Source: Pseudomonas sp. MYb185 (GTDB lineage: Bacteria; Pseudomonadota; Gammaproteobacteria; Pseudomonadales; Pseudomonadaceae). Taken from it: a stretch of 63,187 nucleotides of DNA. A program made the translations under genes and the position numbers. The stretch spans positions 1-63,187 of the forward strand of contig NZ_PCQD01000014.1 of NCBI RefSeq assembly GCF_002979975.1. Direction: 5' to 3'. Of the stretch, positions 26,182-35,598 are shown piece after piece (the first letter of the stretch is position 1; every line of letters starts with the position of its first letter). Under the pieces are notes generated by a model, which saw nothing but the letters and a program-made list of their open reading frames with translations, was not told the origin of the DNA and did not search any database.

Positions 26182-27234
26182 ATGCAATATTCCATTCTTG
26201 GCCGTAGCGGCCTGCGGGTGTCCAGGCTATGCCTGGGCACCATGACCTTTGGCCCGGGCGCGGACTGGTCGCGCTCCGAGGAAGAAAGCCGCACGGTATT
26301 CGATGCCTATACCGAGGCCGGCGGCAACTTTATCGATACCGCCAATATGTATACCGGTGGCGAGAGTGAACGCATTGTCGGTCGACTGGTTGCAGCCGAT
26401 CGCGAACGTTTCGTCATCAGTACCAAATACACCAATGCGTTGCCGGGCAGAGCCGATCCCAATGCCGCCGGCATGCACCGCAAGAGCCTGACCCAGTCAC
26501 TGGACGCCAGTCTCAAGCGACTGGGCGTGGACTACATCGATCTGTACATGGTGCACTGGTGGGATTTCACCACGCCGGTGGAGGAAGTGCATCGCGCGCT
26601 GGATGACGCCATCAGCGCCGGCAAGATCCTGCACGTCGGCCTGTCCGATGTACCGGCCTGGGTCGTTTCCCGGGCACAGGCATTTCATGAATTGCGCGGT
26701 CTGTGTCCGATCAGTTGCATGCAACTGGAATACAGCCTGGTACAACGTTCCATCGAGCGGGAACACCTGCCCCTGGCACAGGCCTACGACATCGGCATCA
26801 CGGCCTGGTCGCCACTGGCAGGTGGCATTCTCAGCGGCAAGTACACCCGTGCGGCACCGTCGGACGGCCCCAAACGAGTCGACTCCATGCAGTTGCAGGC
26901 GCTGGATGAGCGCAACCGGGGGATTGCCGCGGCGCTGGATCAGGTCGCCGATCGTCTCGGCGTGACCTCATCCCAGGCAGCCCTGGCCTGGGTCATGTCG
27001 CGTGGGGTGATCCCCATCGTCGGCGCTACCCGTCCCGAACAGATGCGGGAAAACCTTGCCGCCTGCTCGGTCCAGCTGGATGCCCAGACGCTGGCGGAGC
27101 TGGATGAGATCAGCGCTTTCGACAAGGGTCACCCATACAACATGCTCGACTGGGACATGCCGATCAGCCTGGGGTATGGCGGCATGTTCGACCAGATCGA
27201 TATACCCCGCTTCCCCGGGCGCCGCCCGGCCTGA
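26182..27234 (+). CDS. Aldo/keto reductase
   Basis: An NADPH-dependent reductase of 350 residues with the AKR tetrad visible: DTANMYTGGESERIVGR (Asp and Tyr), VISTKYTN (Lys) and YMVHWWDFTTP (His). VGATRPEQMRENLAAC near the end is the NADP-binding part. The sequence type is the AKR9/YcsN-like group that reduces aldehydes and ketones. It lies 20 bp after the NTF2-fold gene and 35 bp before a Rieske gene, so it is probably co-transcribed. It could interconvert an alcohol and a carbonyl in the pathway. Confidence 0.92.
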   Translation: MQYSILGRSGLRVSRLCLGTMTFGPGADWSRSEEESRTVFDAYTEAGGNFIDTANMYTGGESERIVGRLVAADRERFVISTKYTNALPGRADPNAAGMHRKSLTQSLDASLKRLGVDYIDLYMVHWWDFTTPVEEVHRALDDAISAGKILHVGLSDVPAWVVSRAQAFHELRGLCPISCMQLEYSLVQRSIEREHLPLAQAYDIGITAWSPLAGGILSGKYTRAAPSDGPKRVDSMQLQALDERNRGIAAALDQVADRLGVTSSQAALAWVMSRGVIPIVGATRPEQMRENLAACSVQLDAQTLAELDEISAFDKGHPYNMLDWDMPISLGYGGMFDQIDIPRFPGRRPA

Positions 27235-27269
27235 GCGAATAGCAAAAACAACAAGATGAGGATAACTGA

Positions 27270-27608
27270 ATGAGCACCGCAGACGCAGAACTGATCACCA
27301 GCAGTCTGGTTTTTCATCGAGTGGGCTCCGCCGCCGCGCTACGCGCCGGTGAGCCGATCGGCGCTACCATCGAAGGCCAGGCGGTTGCCGTGTTTCTGGT
27401 GGATGATGAATTCATCGCTACCCAGGGCATATGCCCCCATGCAACCGGCCCCCTGCATGAGGGGGAAGTCGAGGGCCGCACGCTGACCTGCCCCTGGCAT
27501 GGCTGGAGTTTCGACCTGGATAGCGGCGTGTGTGAGGATGACCCTTGCCTGCAACTGGCACGCTACCCGGTGAAAGTCGACGGAGACGATATCCTGGTCG
27601 GTCTCTAG
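27270..27608 (+). CDS. Rieske-type [2Fe-2S] ferredoxin
   Basis: A 112-residue Rieske protein with the cluster motifs CPHATGPLHEG and CPWHGW (C-x-H ... C-x2-H). No catalytic domain or membrane segment is present, so it is the small ferredoxin type that supplies electrons to oxygenases, or a NirD-like homologue. It closes the NTF2-AKR-Rieske operon and is followed by a clear terminator. It might feed the divergent P450, although a putidaredoxin-type ferredoxin elsewhere in the island is the more usual partner. Confidence 0.92.
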   Translation: MSTADAELITSSLVFHRVGSAAALRAGEPIGATIEGQAVAVFLVDDEFIATQGICPHATGPLHEGEVEGRTLTCPWHGWSFDLDSGVCEDDPCLQLARYPVKVDGDDILVGL

Positions 27609-27630
27609 CCTTCACAGCAGAATGATCCTT

Positions 27631-27654
27631 GGGCGCCTTCGGGCGCTCTTTTTT
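27631..27654 (+). terminator. Rho-independent terminator after the Rieske gene
   Basis: GGGCGCC (27631-27637), loop TTCG and GGCGCTC (27642-27648) form a 7-bp stem with one G-U pair, followed by TTTTTT. It lies 22 bp past the Rieske stop codon. Confidence 0.88.
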
Positions 27655-27704
27655 GTGCCCGATACGTTACTCGGAAACATCGAGCGCGTGAGGAAACAAC
27701 GACA

Positions 27705-27734
27705 GAGCCGGTGACCGCTAGCAGTCACCGGCTC
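27705..27734 (-). terminator. Hairpin at the 3' end of the RND transporter operon
   Basis: GAGCCGGTGAC (27705-27715) and GTCACCGGCTC (27724-27734) form a perfect 11-bp stem with an 8-nt loop, 22 bp beyond the RND stop codon. On the minus strand it is followed by TGTCGTTGTTT, a poor T-run, so it is a likely but not ideal terminator. Confidence 0.6.
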
Positions 27735-27756
27735 GGAACTCACATGGCCTAGCAGC

Positions 27757-30219
27757 TCAACAAGCCCTGGCCAACATCGCCGCGTCGCTGTGTTGCTCCT
27801 TCGATATCGACGGCACCCCAGGCTCATCATCAGCCTGTACTGCCACCTTGCGATCCGGCATCAGGAAGGTCATCAGACTCGGCACGATGATCAGGGCACC
27901 CAACATGTTCCACAAGAACATGAAGGCCAGCAGGATACCCATGTCCGCCTGGAATTTGATCGGCGACCAGGCCCAGGTGACTACTGCCGCAGACAGGGTG
28001 ATACCGATCAGAGCCACCACCTTGCCAGTGGAACCCAGCGCCGCCAGGTAGGCATCACGTACTGAAGCCCCACGGCGGTAATGAACCAGATGCATGGTCA
28101 ACAGATACAAGGCGTAATCCACACCGATCCCCACACCCAGTGCCACCACCGGCAGGGTAGCTACCTTCACGCCAATACCCAGGATGACCATCAGAGCTTC
28201 ACAGAAGATGGTGGTGACCACCAGCGGTATGACTGCCGAGACCACCGCGCGCCAGCTGCGGAAAGTGATGAAGCACAACAGGATCACCGACGCATAGACA
28301 TACAGCAGCATGGTCACGTTGGCCTTTTTCACCGCAATATTGGTCGCCGCTTCAATACCCGAGGAGCCGGCTGCCAGCAGGAACTGTCGCTCAGGCGTAT
28401 TGTGCTCGGCTGCGAACACCTCGACGGCTTCCACCAGGCGGGTCAGGGTTTCCGCCTTGTGGTCGGTGAGGAAGGCGATCACCGGCGCCACCGATCTGCC
28501 GTCATTGAACATTTCCGGGTTGGAGTCGTAGACGGTATTCAGCGCATCCTGCACCACGTAGGGATCGCGGTTGATGGTCTCCCATTTCAATGACCCTTCG
28601 AATCCTGCCGAGGTATAGCGGCGGGCCAGGCTGGCCGCCGATACCGTGGTCTGCACACCCGGCAATTCGCGCAGTATCTGCTCCAGACGCTCCATTTCCA
28701 GCAGCGTCTCATAGCTGATCAACCCCTGCGGTGGAGTGGAGACAATCACCGCGAACTGGTCGCTGGATAGCTGGTAGTGGCTGGTGATATAGGCGTTGTC
28801 CTGGTTGTATTCGGAGTCGGCTCGCAGCTCAGGCGCACCGGGGTCCAGGTCACCAATCTGGATGTTCAGGCTGATAATGAAGGCCACCGCCGTGAAGATG
28901 GCAGTGAAGATCAATACACCTGCGGCCCGACGGCGATCGGTGAAACCACCAAACCAGCGTATCACCGGATGAATCGACTGTTCATTCTCAGCCCCAGCGG
29001 CATTCCTGCTCTTTCTGACCCCGGTGTACGACAGCAGTACCGGCAACAGGATGAGGTTAGTGAAGATCAATACACCAACACCGATACTGGCGGCGGCGGC
29101 CAGCCCGCGGATAACCGGAATATCAATGATTGCCAGCACAGCGAAACCGACCGCATTGGCCAGCAGCGCGGTGAGTCCAGCCAGGAACAGGCGCCGGAAG
29201 GTATAACGAGCCGCGACATATTTATGCGTGCCGCGCGCGATGTCCTGAGTCACCCCATTCATCTTCTGGGCGCCGTGGGACACGCCGATGGCAAAGATCA
29301 GGAAAGGCACCAGGATGGAGTACGGGTCCAGTGCGAACCCGGCGAGCTGCATCACACCCAGTTGCCATGCCACCGCGACCGCCGAGCAGCCGGTCACCAG
29401 TAAAGTACTGCGCCAGCAGCCCGTGTAGAGCCTGATGATCGCCACGGTTATCAGTGCCGCCAGCAGGAAATAGTTGAGCACCTCACCCAGTCCCCGGATC
29501 AGATCTCCCACCAGCTGCGCGAAGCCAATCACATGGATAGTGACTCCCTGCTCTTCATAACGCTTCAGGTCTTCAATACGGTCACGAAACGCCCGATAGT
29601 CCAGGGTATTGCCGGTAGCCGCATCCCGATCGACCAGGGGCACGAACAGCATGCTGGAACGATGGTCATTGCTCACCAGCGAGCCGGTAATCCCGGCACG
29701 CCCGATATTGCGGCGCAACTCCTCGATATTCTGCTCCGATCCGTCGAAATTGTCGGGCATGACCGAGCCGCCCTGATAGCCGTCGGCGGTGATCTCGGTC
29801 CAGCGCACCACAGGCATCCACAGGGACTTCATGAACGAGCGATCCACACCCGGGATCAGAAACACCTCATCATTGATTTCCCGCAGGGTATTTAGGTACT
29901 GCGCATCATAGATGTCACCGTCATCATTGCTGACCACGATGCGCACGGAATTGCCCAGTCCCTTGAGCGCGCCGGCATGCTCCATGTAATTACGGATGAA
30001 TTCATGCGACTGCGGCATCATGTCTTCGAAACTGACCTTCATCGGCAAGCGCAGCGCAAAGAAACTCAGCACCAGGGTAATGACCAGGCACAATGTCGTT
30101 AGCAGAGTCCGATGGTTGAACACCAACCGCTCAATGAGGCCACCGGAACGTCTGTCGAACTCGCTCGGGTTGGATATGACTGGCATATCCTGATTTTTCA
30201 TGACTGCTTTCATCTGCAT
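27757..30219 (-). CDS. RND/MMPL family transporter
   Basis: An 820-residue inner-membrane protein with two equivalent halves: a helix near 35-55, a periplasmic loop to about 230, helices to about 430, then a second helix near 445-465, loop and helices to about 790. It is shorter than AcrB-type pumps and resembles MMPL/HpnN-like exporters of lipids and hydrophobic molecules. VLGIGVKVATLPVVALGVGI plus GVDYALYL is a typical membrane motif. The exact start is uncertain (ATGs at 30219, 30213, 30201). It closes an operon with Ycf48-like, DUF1329 and DUF1302 genes, a recurrent envelope module in degraders of hydrophobic compounds. Confidence 0.9.
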   Translation of the reverse strand: MQMKAVMKNQDMPVISNPSEFDRRSGGLIERLVFNHRTLLTTLCLVITLVLSFFALRLPMKVSFEDMMPQSHEFIRNYMEHAGALKGLGNSVRIVVSNDDGDIYDAQYLNTLREINDEVFLIPGVDRSFMKSLWMPVVRWTEITADGYQGGSVMPDNFDGSEQNIEELRRNIGRAGITGSLVSNDHRSSMLFVPLVDRDAATGNTLDYRAFRDRIEDLKRYEEQGVTIHVIGFAQLVGDLIRGLGEVLNYFLLAALITVAIIRLYTGCWRSTLLVTGCSAVAVAWQLGVMQLAGFALDPYSILVPFLIFAIGVSHGAQKMNGVTQDIARGTHKYVAARYTFRRLFLAGLTALLANAVGFAVLAIIDIPVIRGLAAAASIGVGVLIFTNLILLPVLLSYTGVRKSRNAAGAENEQSIHPVIRWFGGFTDRRRAAGVLIFTAIFTAVAFIISLNIQIGDLDPGAPELRADSEYNQDNAYITSHYQLSSDQFAVIVSTPPQGLISYETLLEMERLEQILRELPGVQTTVSAASLARRYTSAGFEGSLKWETINRDPYVVQDALNTVYDSNPEMFNDGRSVAPVIAFLTDHKAETLTRLVEAVEVFAAEHNTPERQFLLAAGSSGIEAATNIAVKKANVTMLLYVYASVILLCFITFRSWRAVVSAVIPLVVTTIFCEALMVILGIGVKVATLPVVALGVGIGVDYALYLLTMHLVHYRRGASVRDAYLAALGSTGKVVALIGITLSAAVVTWAWSPIKFQADMGILLAFMFLWNMLGALIIVPSLMTFLMPDRKVAVQADDEPGVPSISKEQHSDAAMLARAC

Positions 30220-30240
30220 TATCCCGGGTCGGTTAGTTGA

Positions 30241-31344
30241 TTATCTGCGTGCAGAGGCATGCACAGCCTCGGACCGGATACCTTCCAGGCTGGTCATCAG
30301 CAGTCTCTCCTCATCCAGTGATACCACTCCGGTATAACGCGCAAAGCCCTTGCCTCGCTCGAGCTGCAAAGCATCGGTTGCGGTGTTGCCGAACAGTAGG
30401 TCGCCACGGGCGTTGACCAGAACGAAGGCGTCCTTCTCCGCCAACGACGCTCCCGCTGTCAGCGACACGTTCGAAGAACTATGCAGCGTCACCCAGCTAC
30501 GCCCCTGGTCATCGCTGCGATAGGCTGTGCCGCTCAGACCGTAGGCAATGATGCTGTCGCCCACGCTCAGCAAACCGAAGAAGCTGCCGTCATAGCCGGT
30601 CTCGATCTTTTCGAAACGCTGTGTGTCTGGCTCCAGTTTGAAGATCACACCACGCTCGGCGGCGATATACACCCCATCGTCCACCCCATGGACTGCATTC
30701 AGGTTGAGCAGATCTTCGTTATCAATACGGTGCAGCCAGGGCTGCCAGGTCTTGCCAGCATCCGTGGTGGCGATCAAGGTGCCGAAAGAGCCAACGGCAA
30801 AGCCGTGCAGAGCGTCAGCGAACCATACATCCAGCAGCGGTAGCGTCGGGCCCGCGGCATAGTTCAACGAGATGGCGGACTGCGCTGCTTCAAGCAACTC
30901 GGGTTCGATTTTCAGATTGGCGTAGTACTCATTGAAAAGCGCCTTGGCAAGCCTGCCGTCCAGCTGCTTTTCCCAGGTCACTCCGGCATCACCGCTATGC
31001 AGAACGACACCATCGTGGCCTACCACCCAACCTTGTTGCGGCGTAGGGAAGTCCACTGCCAGCAGATCGCTCTGCACTGGCGAGTGGCTTTGTGTCCATT
31101 GGCTGCCGTCAGCCGATGTGGCAATCAATCCGCCTGCTCCAACCGCAACCAGGGTTTCCCCTGCCCTGGCAACGGCCTGGGTCGGGCGCTCCATCAAGCG
31201 GGTGATGGCATCGGCAGGCCAATCGAGCGGATCGCGAAACTCAGCAAGAGTATGAAGGGAGACAGGCATCAGCAGCAGCAAGGTCAATACGCCTGCAGGC
31301 AACTGCCTGATTCTTTGATGTAGGTGCTGAAAGATATTATTCAT
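30241..31344 (-). CDS. Ycf48-like beta-propeller exported protein
   Basis: A 367-residue protein with a hydrophobic signal segment (about 17-34). Repeated blocks such as GWVVGHDGVVLHSGDAGVTWEK, GFAVGSFGTLIATTDAGKTW and AYGLSGTAYRSDDQGRSW are BNR/Asp-box propeller blades as in the photosystem assembly factor Ycf48. In heterotrophs such genes accompany MMPL-type RND transporters, perhaps as periplasmic adaptors. AGGA precedes ATG 31344; the RND gene starts 21 bp downstream. Confidence 0.9.
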   Translation of the reverse strand: MNNIFQHLHQRIRQLPAGVLTLLLLMPVSLHTLAEFRDPLDWPADAITRLMERPTQAVARAGETLVAVGAGGLIATSADGSQWTQSHSPVQSDLLAVDFPTPQQGWVVGHDGVVLHSGDAGVTWEKQLDGRLAKALFNEYYANLKIEPELLEAAQSAISLNYAAGPTLPLLDVWFADALHGFAVGSFGTLIATTDAGKTWQPWLHRIDNEDLLNLNAVHGVDDGVYIAAERGVIFKLEPDTQRFEKIETGYDGSFFGLLSVGDSIIAYGLSGTAYRSDDQGRSWVTLHSSSNVSLTAGASLAEKDAFVLVNARGDLLFGNTATDALQLERGKGFARYTGVVSLDEERLLMTSLEGIRSEAVHASARR

Positions 31345-31421
31345 GTCATTTCCTGCCCAGTCTGCAACTCGGGTGATGAAACAGCGAGGCAGAAGAACTG
31401 GCTTCTGCCTCGACTCCTCAA

Positions 31422-32819
31422 TCAGCGGACACTGCCCCCGGAAATCGCCCGTGGCGTCAGTCTCAGCACCAGCCCTTCATCGCTGCTGTACCCACGCAGA
31501 TAGTTGCCGGACTCTTCCGCACCCACGTTGATCAATACGTAGTTACCCTTGATCAGATCGTTGGCAACAAAGGAGTTATTGATCATGCCGCCGGTATCGT
31601 AGGCCGGGAAGTTGTACAGATCCTGCACTTTCCACAGGGCACCACTGTTGTCATAGGACTCGGTCTGCACGAAGCACCAGCAGTCCTCCTCGATCAGGAA
31701 AACCCGCTTGCTGTAAGCGTGACGGGCCTTGTCTTTGCGGTCCGCCTCAACCACCCAGATGCGACGCTTTTCCCAGCGCAGAATGTCCGGATTGACATGG
31801 TTATCGGCCAATACTTTCTCGGAGCTGAGCTGCTGACCGAACACGTTATAAGGAACGATGAGTTCCTTCTTGCCCACCAGCTTGAAGTCGAACCTGTCCA
31901 TGCGCCCGACAAAGCCCCAGGGCTCATCCCAGAACAGCACACCGGCGTAGGCAGTCATGGGAATGTCATAAGCGAACTCGGGGGCCTTGCGTACCCGTCG
32001 CTGGCCCGGGGTATAGATCCAGATCGGCGCAGCCGCCGCCGCATCGGGCGTGTAGTAGTTGAGGAACTGCGTACCTGCCGAGGTCGGCGGAGAGTAAAGC
32101 AGCGTATTGAAACCGAATACGCCATCGTAGGTCTTGCTGCGGAACTTACCGGTCTGTTCCGACCACGGGTGCAGGTAGGAGGCGTCATTACCCGGCAGGG
32201 GGTTACGTGTGCCGCCATGGTCCACCAGCCAGCTCTTGCTGCGGAACTGGGTAACCGCAGGAGCAAAACGGAACATGTGGTTCCACATTGCCTCATAGCC
32301 CGTTTTCGGAATCGGGAAGGGAATGCCCTGGAACGGCTTCCCGTCATCGGCGCCACCTTCAACCTTGTCACCCTCCACTGCGCCACCGAGCTGGGCAGTG
32401 GTGGCATTCTTCACCGTATTGTCCAGGAACCACTCGGGATAGCCCATGCTGCGGCGAGTAGGGTAGACATCCAGGCGGTAGCTAGGAAAGCGCTCCAGCA
32501 TGGCCTTGGTACCCGCGGACAGATACTGATCATACTCCGCCATGTTCTGTGAGCTGATGCTGTACAGCTTCTCATCCCCGGCGAAGGGATCGTCATAGAC
32601 ATCCGGGTTGGCCTTCTGCTGACCGATCAGACCACCCTCATAGGCGGGAATGGAGCCATCGGCATTGGCACCCTGCTCGGCACCGAAGCGGGTCAGCTTC
32701 TGGCCCAGCTGTTCGGCCTCCTCGGCGGAGACTGCGGCATAACCGGTATTGCTGGCGAGAATGGTGATGGCCAGGGCCAGTACGGAGCGATAAAACGTCT
32801 TGGTCTTGTTGTTTTTCAT
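31422..32819 (-). CDS. DUF1329 family LolA/LolB-like exported protein
   Basis: A 465-residue protein with a signal peptide cleaved around GYAAVSAEEA. Family landmarks include ADGSIPAYEGGLIG near the mature N-terminus, GIPFPIPKTGYEAMWNHMFR, SPPTSAGTQFLNYY and WVVEADRKDKARHAYSKRVF. DUF1329 proteins have a LolA/LolB-like fold and nearly always neighbour a DUF1302 protein. GAGGA before ATG 32819 decides the start; the ATG six bases earlier is too close to it. A role in carrying lipid or a hydrophobic substrate across the periplasm is inferred. Confidence 0.9.
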   Translation of the reverse strand: MKNNKTKTFYRSVLALAITILASNTGYAAVSAEEAEQLGQKLTRFGAEQGANADGSIPAYEGGLIGQQKANPDVYDDPFAGDEKLYSISSQNMAEYDQYLSAGTKAMLERFPSYRLDVYPTRRSMGYPEWFLDNTVKNATTAQLGGAVEGDKVEGGADDGKPFQGIPFPIPKTGYEAMWNHMFRFAPAVTQFRSKSWLVDHGGTRNPLPGNDASYLHPWSEQTGKFRSKTYDGVFGFNTLLYSPPTSAGTQFLNYYTPDAAAAAPIWIYTPGQRRVRKAPEFAYDIPMTAYAGVLFWDEPWGFVGRMDRFDFKLVGKKELIVPYNVFGQQLSSEKVLADNHVNPDILRWEKRRIWVVEADRKDKARHAYSKRVFLIEEDCWCFVQTESYDNSGALWKVQDLYNFPAYDTGGMINNSFVANDLIKGNYVLINVGAEESGNYLRGYSSDEGLVLRLTPRAISGGSVR

Positions 32820-32849
32820 AATCATGTCCTCAGAGTCTTGCGACAGAGC

Positions 32850-34559
32850 TCAAAATGAAGATTTGTACATCAGCGCGACCCAGCCCTTGTCATTCAGGGC
32901 CACCGGACCATTGCCGCCAAAGCCGGAATAGGACTCACCCAACCCCGGCACCATGGCCTTGGGACTGGTCTTCCATTTGTAGCCGTTGTATTGCAGCGTC
33001 ACGGTATGCTTTTGCTGGTAGGTACCCCTGATGCCGATGGAATAGATTTGGGTGCCTTCGGCATAGAAAGAGCCGGCGGCATAGGCCGGGTTACCGGAGA
33101 TGCCGTAAGTCAGGGATGTCGGCATGCTCAGATCCAGACCCGGTGCTACCTGCAGCCACTGCGGCTCGAACAGCAACGCAACGGCAAGGGAGTTGCGTGT
33201 AGCACAACCGTCCCATTTGTCTCCAGGTGAGGCGCCATCGACACTGTCGACACAGCTGGCGTGTCCCTCACCGTTGAAGAACTGCTTGTTCTTGGTCACT
33301 CGATCCAGGTGCGTGTAGGACAACTCGGCCAGCAGAACGCCGGTATCCCACAGTGCGTTCTGCTGCAGACTCACCAGGCCGTTGGCAATGACGTTGATCA
33401 CATCGCCGCGGGCGCCCTCGCGATAGGCAACACCGGGCTGGCCGTTGGAGAAGGCGCTGGCCAGGGCGGTGTCGGTACGGTAGGAAATTTCCAGACCGGT
33501 ACTCAGGGTGCCGAAAGTACGCTCATAGCTCAGGCCATAGAGTCTGACCTTGTCGGCATAGTTGAGGTGAACCTCCCCCCCTCCGCCGGCATATATGGTA
33601 CCGCCGGGCCAGGGCTGAACCTCATCGAACTGCCGGTAGTAGAAACCGAGGTCACCCCTGGCCCATTCCGGCGCCCAGTCGACCTTGATACCGAAGTTGT
33701 TGTTGATATCGTCTGGCTTGTACTCATGACCGGCAGACACCGGACCGCCGAACATGCCAGCCACCGCCCCGCCACTGGTGGGGCCGCTGTACAGGATGTC
33801 AAACGGCGCCAGATAGGTTCCCCCTTCCGGAAAACGGTTGGCGCGAAACTCCAGGAAGTACTGGGCAGATACCGAAAGTTGATCAGTCAGGTCAGCGGTT
33901 GCCATGACCTGGGTACGCGGCAGGAATAGCTCCTTGACCTCGGAGCCCGGCTGAGTAAAGGACTTCAGAAAGTCGATCGGGTGCTGTGAATAGCCGATAT
34001 TGGAGAAGCCGAAGAACAGCGCATTACCCCACTGCTGGGTGAACCGTCCGGCGCGCAGATAGAGGGGAACATCCCCTATATCGGTGTTGTGAAAGACAAA
34101 AGCATCCAGTATCTCGCCACCCTGGATGTGATAGCGCTTGGTCTTGCTCGAATATTTGCCGCTCGGATAGCTGAGAATGTCATCAAAATTCGGATTGGGG
34201 TTGGTTTTGACACTATCGTTATAAGCAAAGTCCTTCCAGGCCGACCCTGATAACCGGAACCCGGTACGCCCCTTGTAGACGCCCTGCAGCTCGGTAAGCG
34301 CCTGGAAGCGGTTGGTTACCATATCTCCCTTGTCGAACTTGTAGTTGCTCGAGGCATAAAACGGATGGTTGGCAATCCCCTTGTCCCGGCCCTGGACACG
34401 CCAGCCGGCGGTATATTGCACAGTGGTATCCAGACTGAGGTTCCAGTCCGGATGGGCATTGATCTGGAACGCCTGAGCGTGGGGCACGACACTCGCCGCG
34501 AGTATTGCCACAGGCAGGAACTTCAATGCTGGCAAAGCTGTTTTTCTTATCTTCTGCAT
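32850..34559 (-). CDS. DUF1302 outer-membrane beta-barrel protein
   Basis: A 569-residue protein with a signal peptide (MQKIRKTALPALKFLPVAIL then AASVVPHAQA). The mature part is rich in alternating aromatic and polar residues (for example FRLSGSAWKDFAYND, GNALFFGFSNIGYSQHPIDF) and ends in a strand finishing with Phe (WVALMYKSSF), as expected of an outer-membrane barrel. DUF1302 and DUF1329 genes are adjacent, as usual. I prefer ATG 34559 (AAGG upstream) to 34649. It may admit or export a hydrophobic compound; this is inference from context. Confidence 0.92.
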   Translation of the reverse strand: MQKIRKTALPALKFLPVAILAASVVPHAQAFQINAHPDWNLSLDTTVQYTAGWRVQGRDKGIANHPFYASSNYKFDKGDMVTNRFQALTELQGVYKGRTGFRLSGSAWKDFAYNDSVKTNPNPNFDDILSYPSGKYSSKTKRYHIQGGEILDAFVFHNTDIGDVPLYLRAGRFTQQWGNALFFGFSNIGYSQHPIDFLKSFTQPGSEVKELFLPRTQVMATADLTDQLSVSAQYFLEFRANRFPEGGTYLAPFDILYSGPTSGGAVAGMFGGPVSAGHEYKPDDINNNFGIKVDWAPEWARGDLGFYYRQFDEVQPWPGGTIYAGGGGEVHLNYADKVRLYGLSYERTFGTLSTGLEISYRTDTALASAFSNGQPGVAYREGARGDVINVIANGLVSLQQNALWDTGVLLAELSYTHLDRVTKNKQFFNGEGHASCVDSVDGASPGDKWDGCATRNSLAVALLFEPQWLQVAPGLDLSMPTSLTYGISGNPAYAAGSFYAEGTQIYSIGIRGTYQQKHTVTLQYNGYKWKTSPKAMVPGLGESYSGFGGNGPVALNDKGWVALMYKSSF

Positions 34560-34645
34560 GACATACCTTCTTGGATTTATTATCAGGTTGCTGTCCTGCA
34601 GCCTGGTCCTATGGCAGGCTGCGTTAATCTTCCGCGACGCTCGGC

Positions 34646-34717
34646 TCATATGGGTTCTTTCACTGTCGACTCCTCTGCATGTATCTGGCGAACAGGGATA
34701 AATATGCCCAAAGCCGC
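34646..34717 (-). pseudogene. C-terminal remnant of a 2-oxoacid:ferredoxin oxidoreductase gene
   Basis: Read on the minus strand, this segment encodes ...GIFIPVRQIHAEESTVKEPI and a TGA stop at 34646-34648. The intact oxidoreductase ending at 35599 finishes GTFIPVRQIPAEVEPMKESM and stop. FIPVRQI-x-AE is identical, and nucleotides around the motif match too. Upstream the similarity fades within about five codons. This is a decayed 3' end of a second copy, or a leftover of a rearrangement, 87 bp before the DUF1302 start. Confidence 0.75.
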
Positions 34718-35037
34718 AAACTTATTTGATTAGTGATCCTGATCACGAGCTGATACAGGAAACCATGCATGGCATCATGATTAAAACTACTATCGGCTCA
34801 TACTTCACTTTAAAAAATGCATGTCATCAGCTTTCAGACTGGCACTTTCATAACACTCGCAACAGCTTTCACATTAGTTTCCCTGGCACACCTGCTCAAT
34901 GGCATTACGCGCCATGGGAAAGCAAGCCATGCCAATCATCTTCCACCGCCCTCCTTCTACTCCTTTTATATGCACCACCAGCTGATATTCATAACTCCAT
35001 AGCCAAAGTCATGAAGCCAAAGCTCAAGCACCGCCAG
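34718..35037. other. AT-rich intergenic region upstream of the DUF1302 operon
   Basis: 320 bp, clearly more AT-rich than the surroundings, without a convincing gene. It contains an inverted repeat GTGATC-CT-GATCAC at 34733-34746. The promoter of the DUF1302-DUF1329-Ycf48-RND operon is expected here or just downstream, but no clear consensus boxes were found. The base composition suggests foreign or rearranged DNA next to the gene remnant. Confidence 0.5.
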
Positions 35038-35466
35038 CTAGAACTGGAGCCTGGCAGGGGCTGGAAGCCCCAACTGCTGCAAGAGAGCCGCCGTATCCCA
35101 CAAGCTTCTTTCCAGGATGATTTTCTGATCCCGGAACTTGTGAATGGTAATTCCTGTTACCTTGGTGACTTTGCCGGCGGCAGGGAGCCCAAGGAAGTCA
35201 GACTTATGCTCGATTTCCCAAGTCCACTCGAGCGCGCCTCCATTCTCATCTCCGTGATAGCGGCTGGCATTGAAATAGTGCAAAGAAGCATCTGGGCTTG
35301 TGTTTTCAAAAGTCTTGAAAAGCTCTCTCAGCTGACTCTTATTGTTTACTATACGCACCCCAAGATTCATATCTTCGTACTCGAAATCTTCTGGATAATG
35401 AGCCATCAATGCTTCCAGGTTGTCATCAAACAATTCCAACCAATCCTGTTCCCATTTGATATTCAT
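35038..35466 (-). CDS. NTF2/SnoaL-fold protein B
   Basis: A 142-residue single-domain protein starting MNIKWEQDWLELFDDN. It aligns from its first residue with protein C (50702-51115, MNLEWSQYWIGLFADNN) and shares FEYEDMNLGV, the segment DFLGLPAAGKVTKVTG and ILERSLWDTAALLQQLG. The pattern GK.T...G.T....F.D.KI...W is SnoaL-like. No catalytic assignment is possible by eye. ATG 35466 is chosen by alignment with protein C. It follows the large oxidoreductase gene by 132 bp. Confidence 0.8.
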   Translation of the reverse strand: MNIKWEQDWLELFDDNLEALMAHYPEDFEYEDMNLGVRIVNNKSQLRELFKTFENTSPDASLHYFNASRYHGDENGGALEWTWEIEHKSDFLGLPAAGKVTKVTGITIHKFRDQKIILERSLWDTAALLQQLGLPAPARLQF

Positions 35467-35598
35467 AGTCACTCTCAAAACCATCAAAACCAGGTTATCC
35501 AAACATCACTTAAGTTAAAGCCAGCATTGGCATGATCACATCCAACACCTTGCCTTGAAGTTGCAACGGAGCACTGCCCCTACCGCAACTCAATCACT

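Noticed and set aside
27270..27608. Ring-hydroxylating dioxygenase component
   Set aside because: The protein ends after the Rieske domain and no catalytic alpha subunit is encoded nearby.
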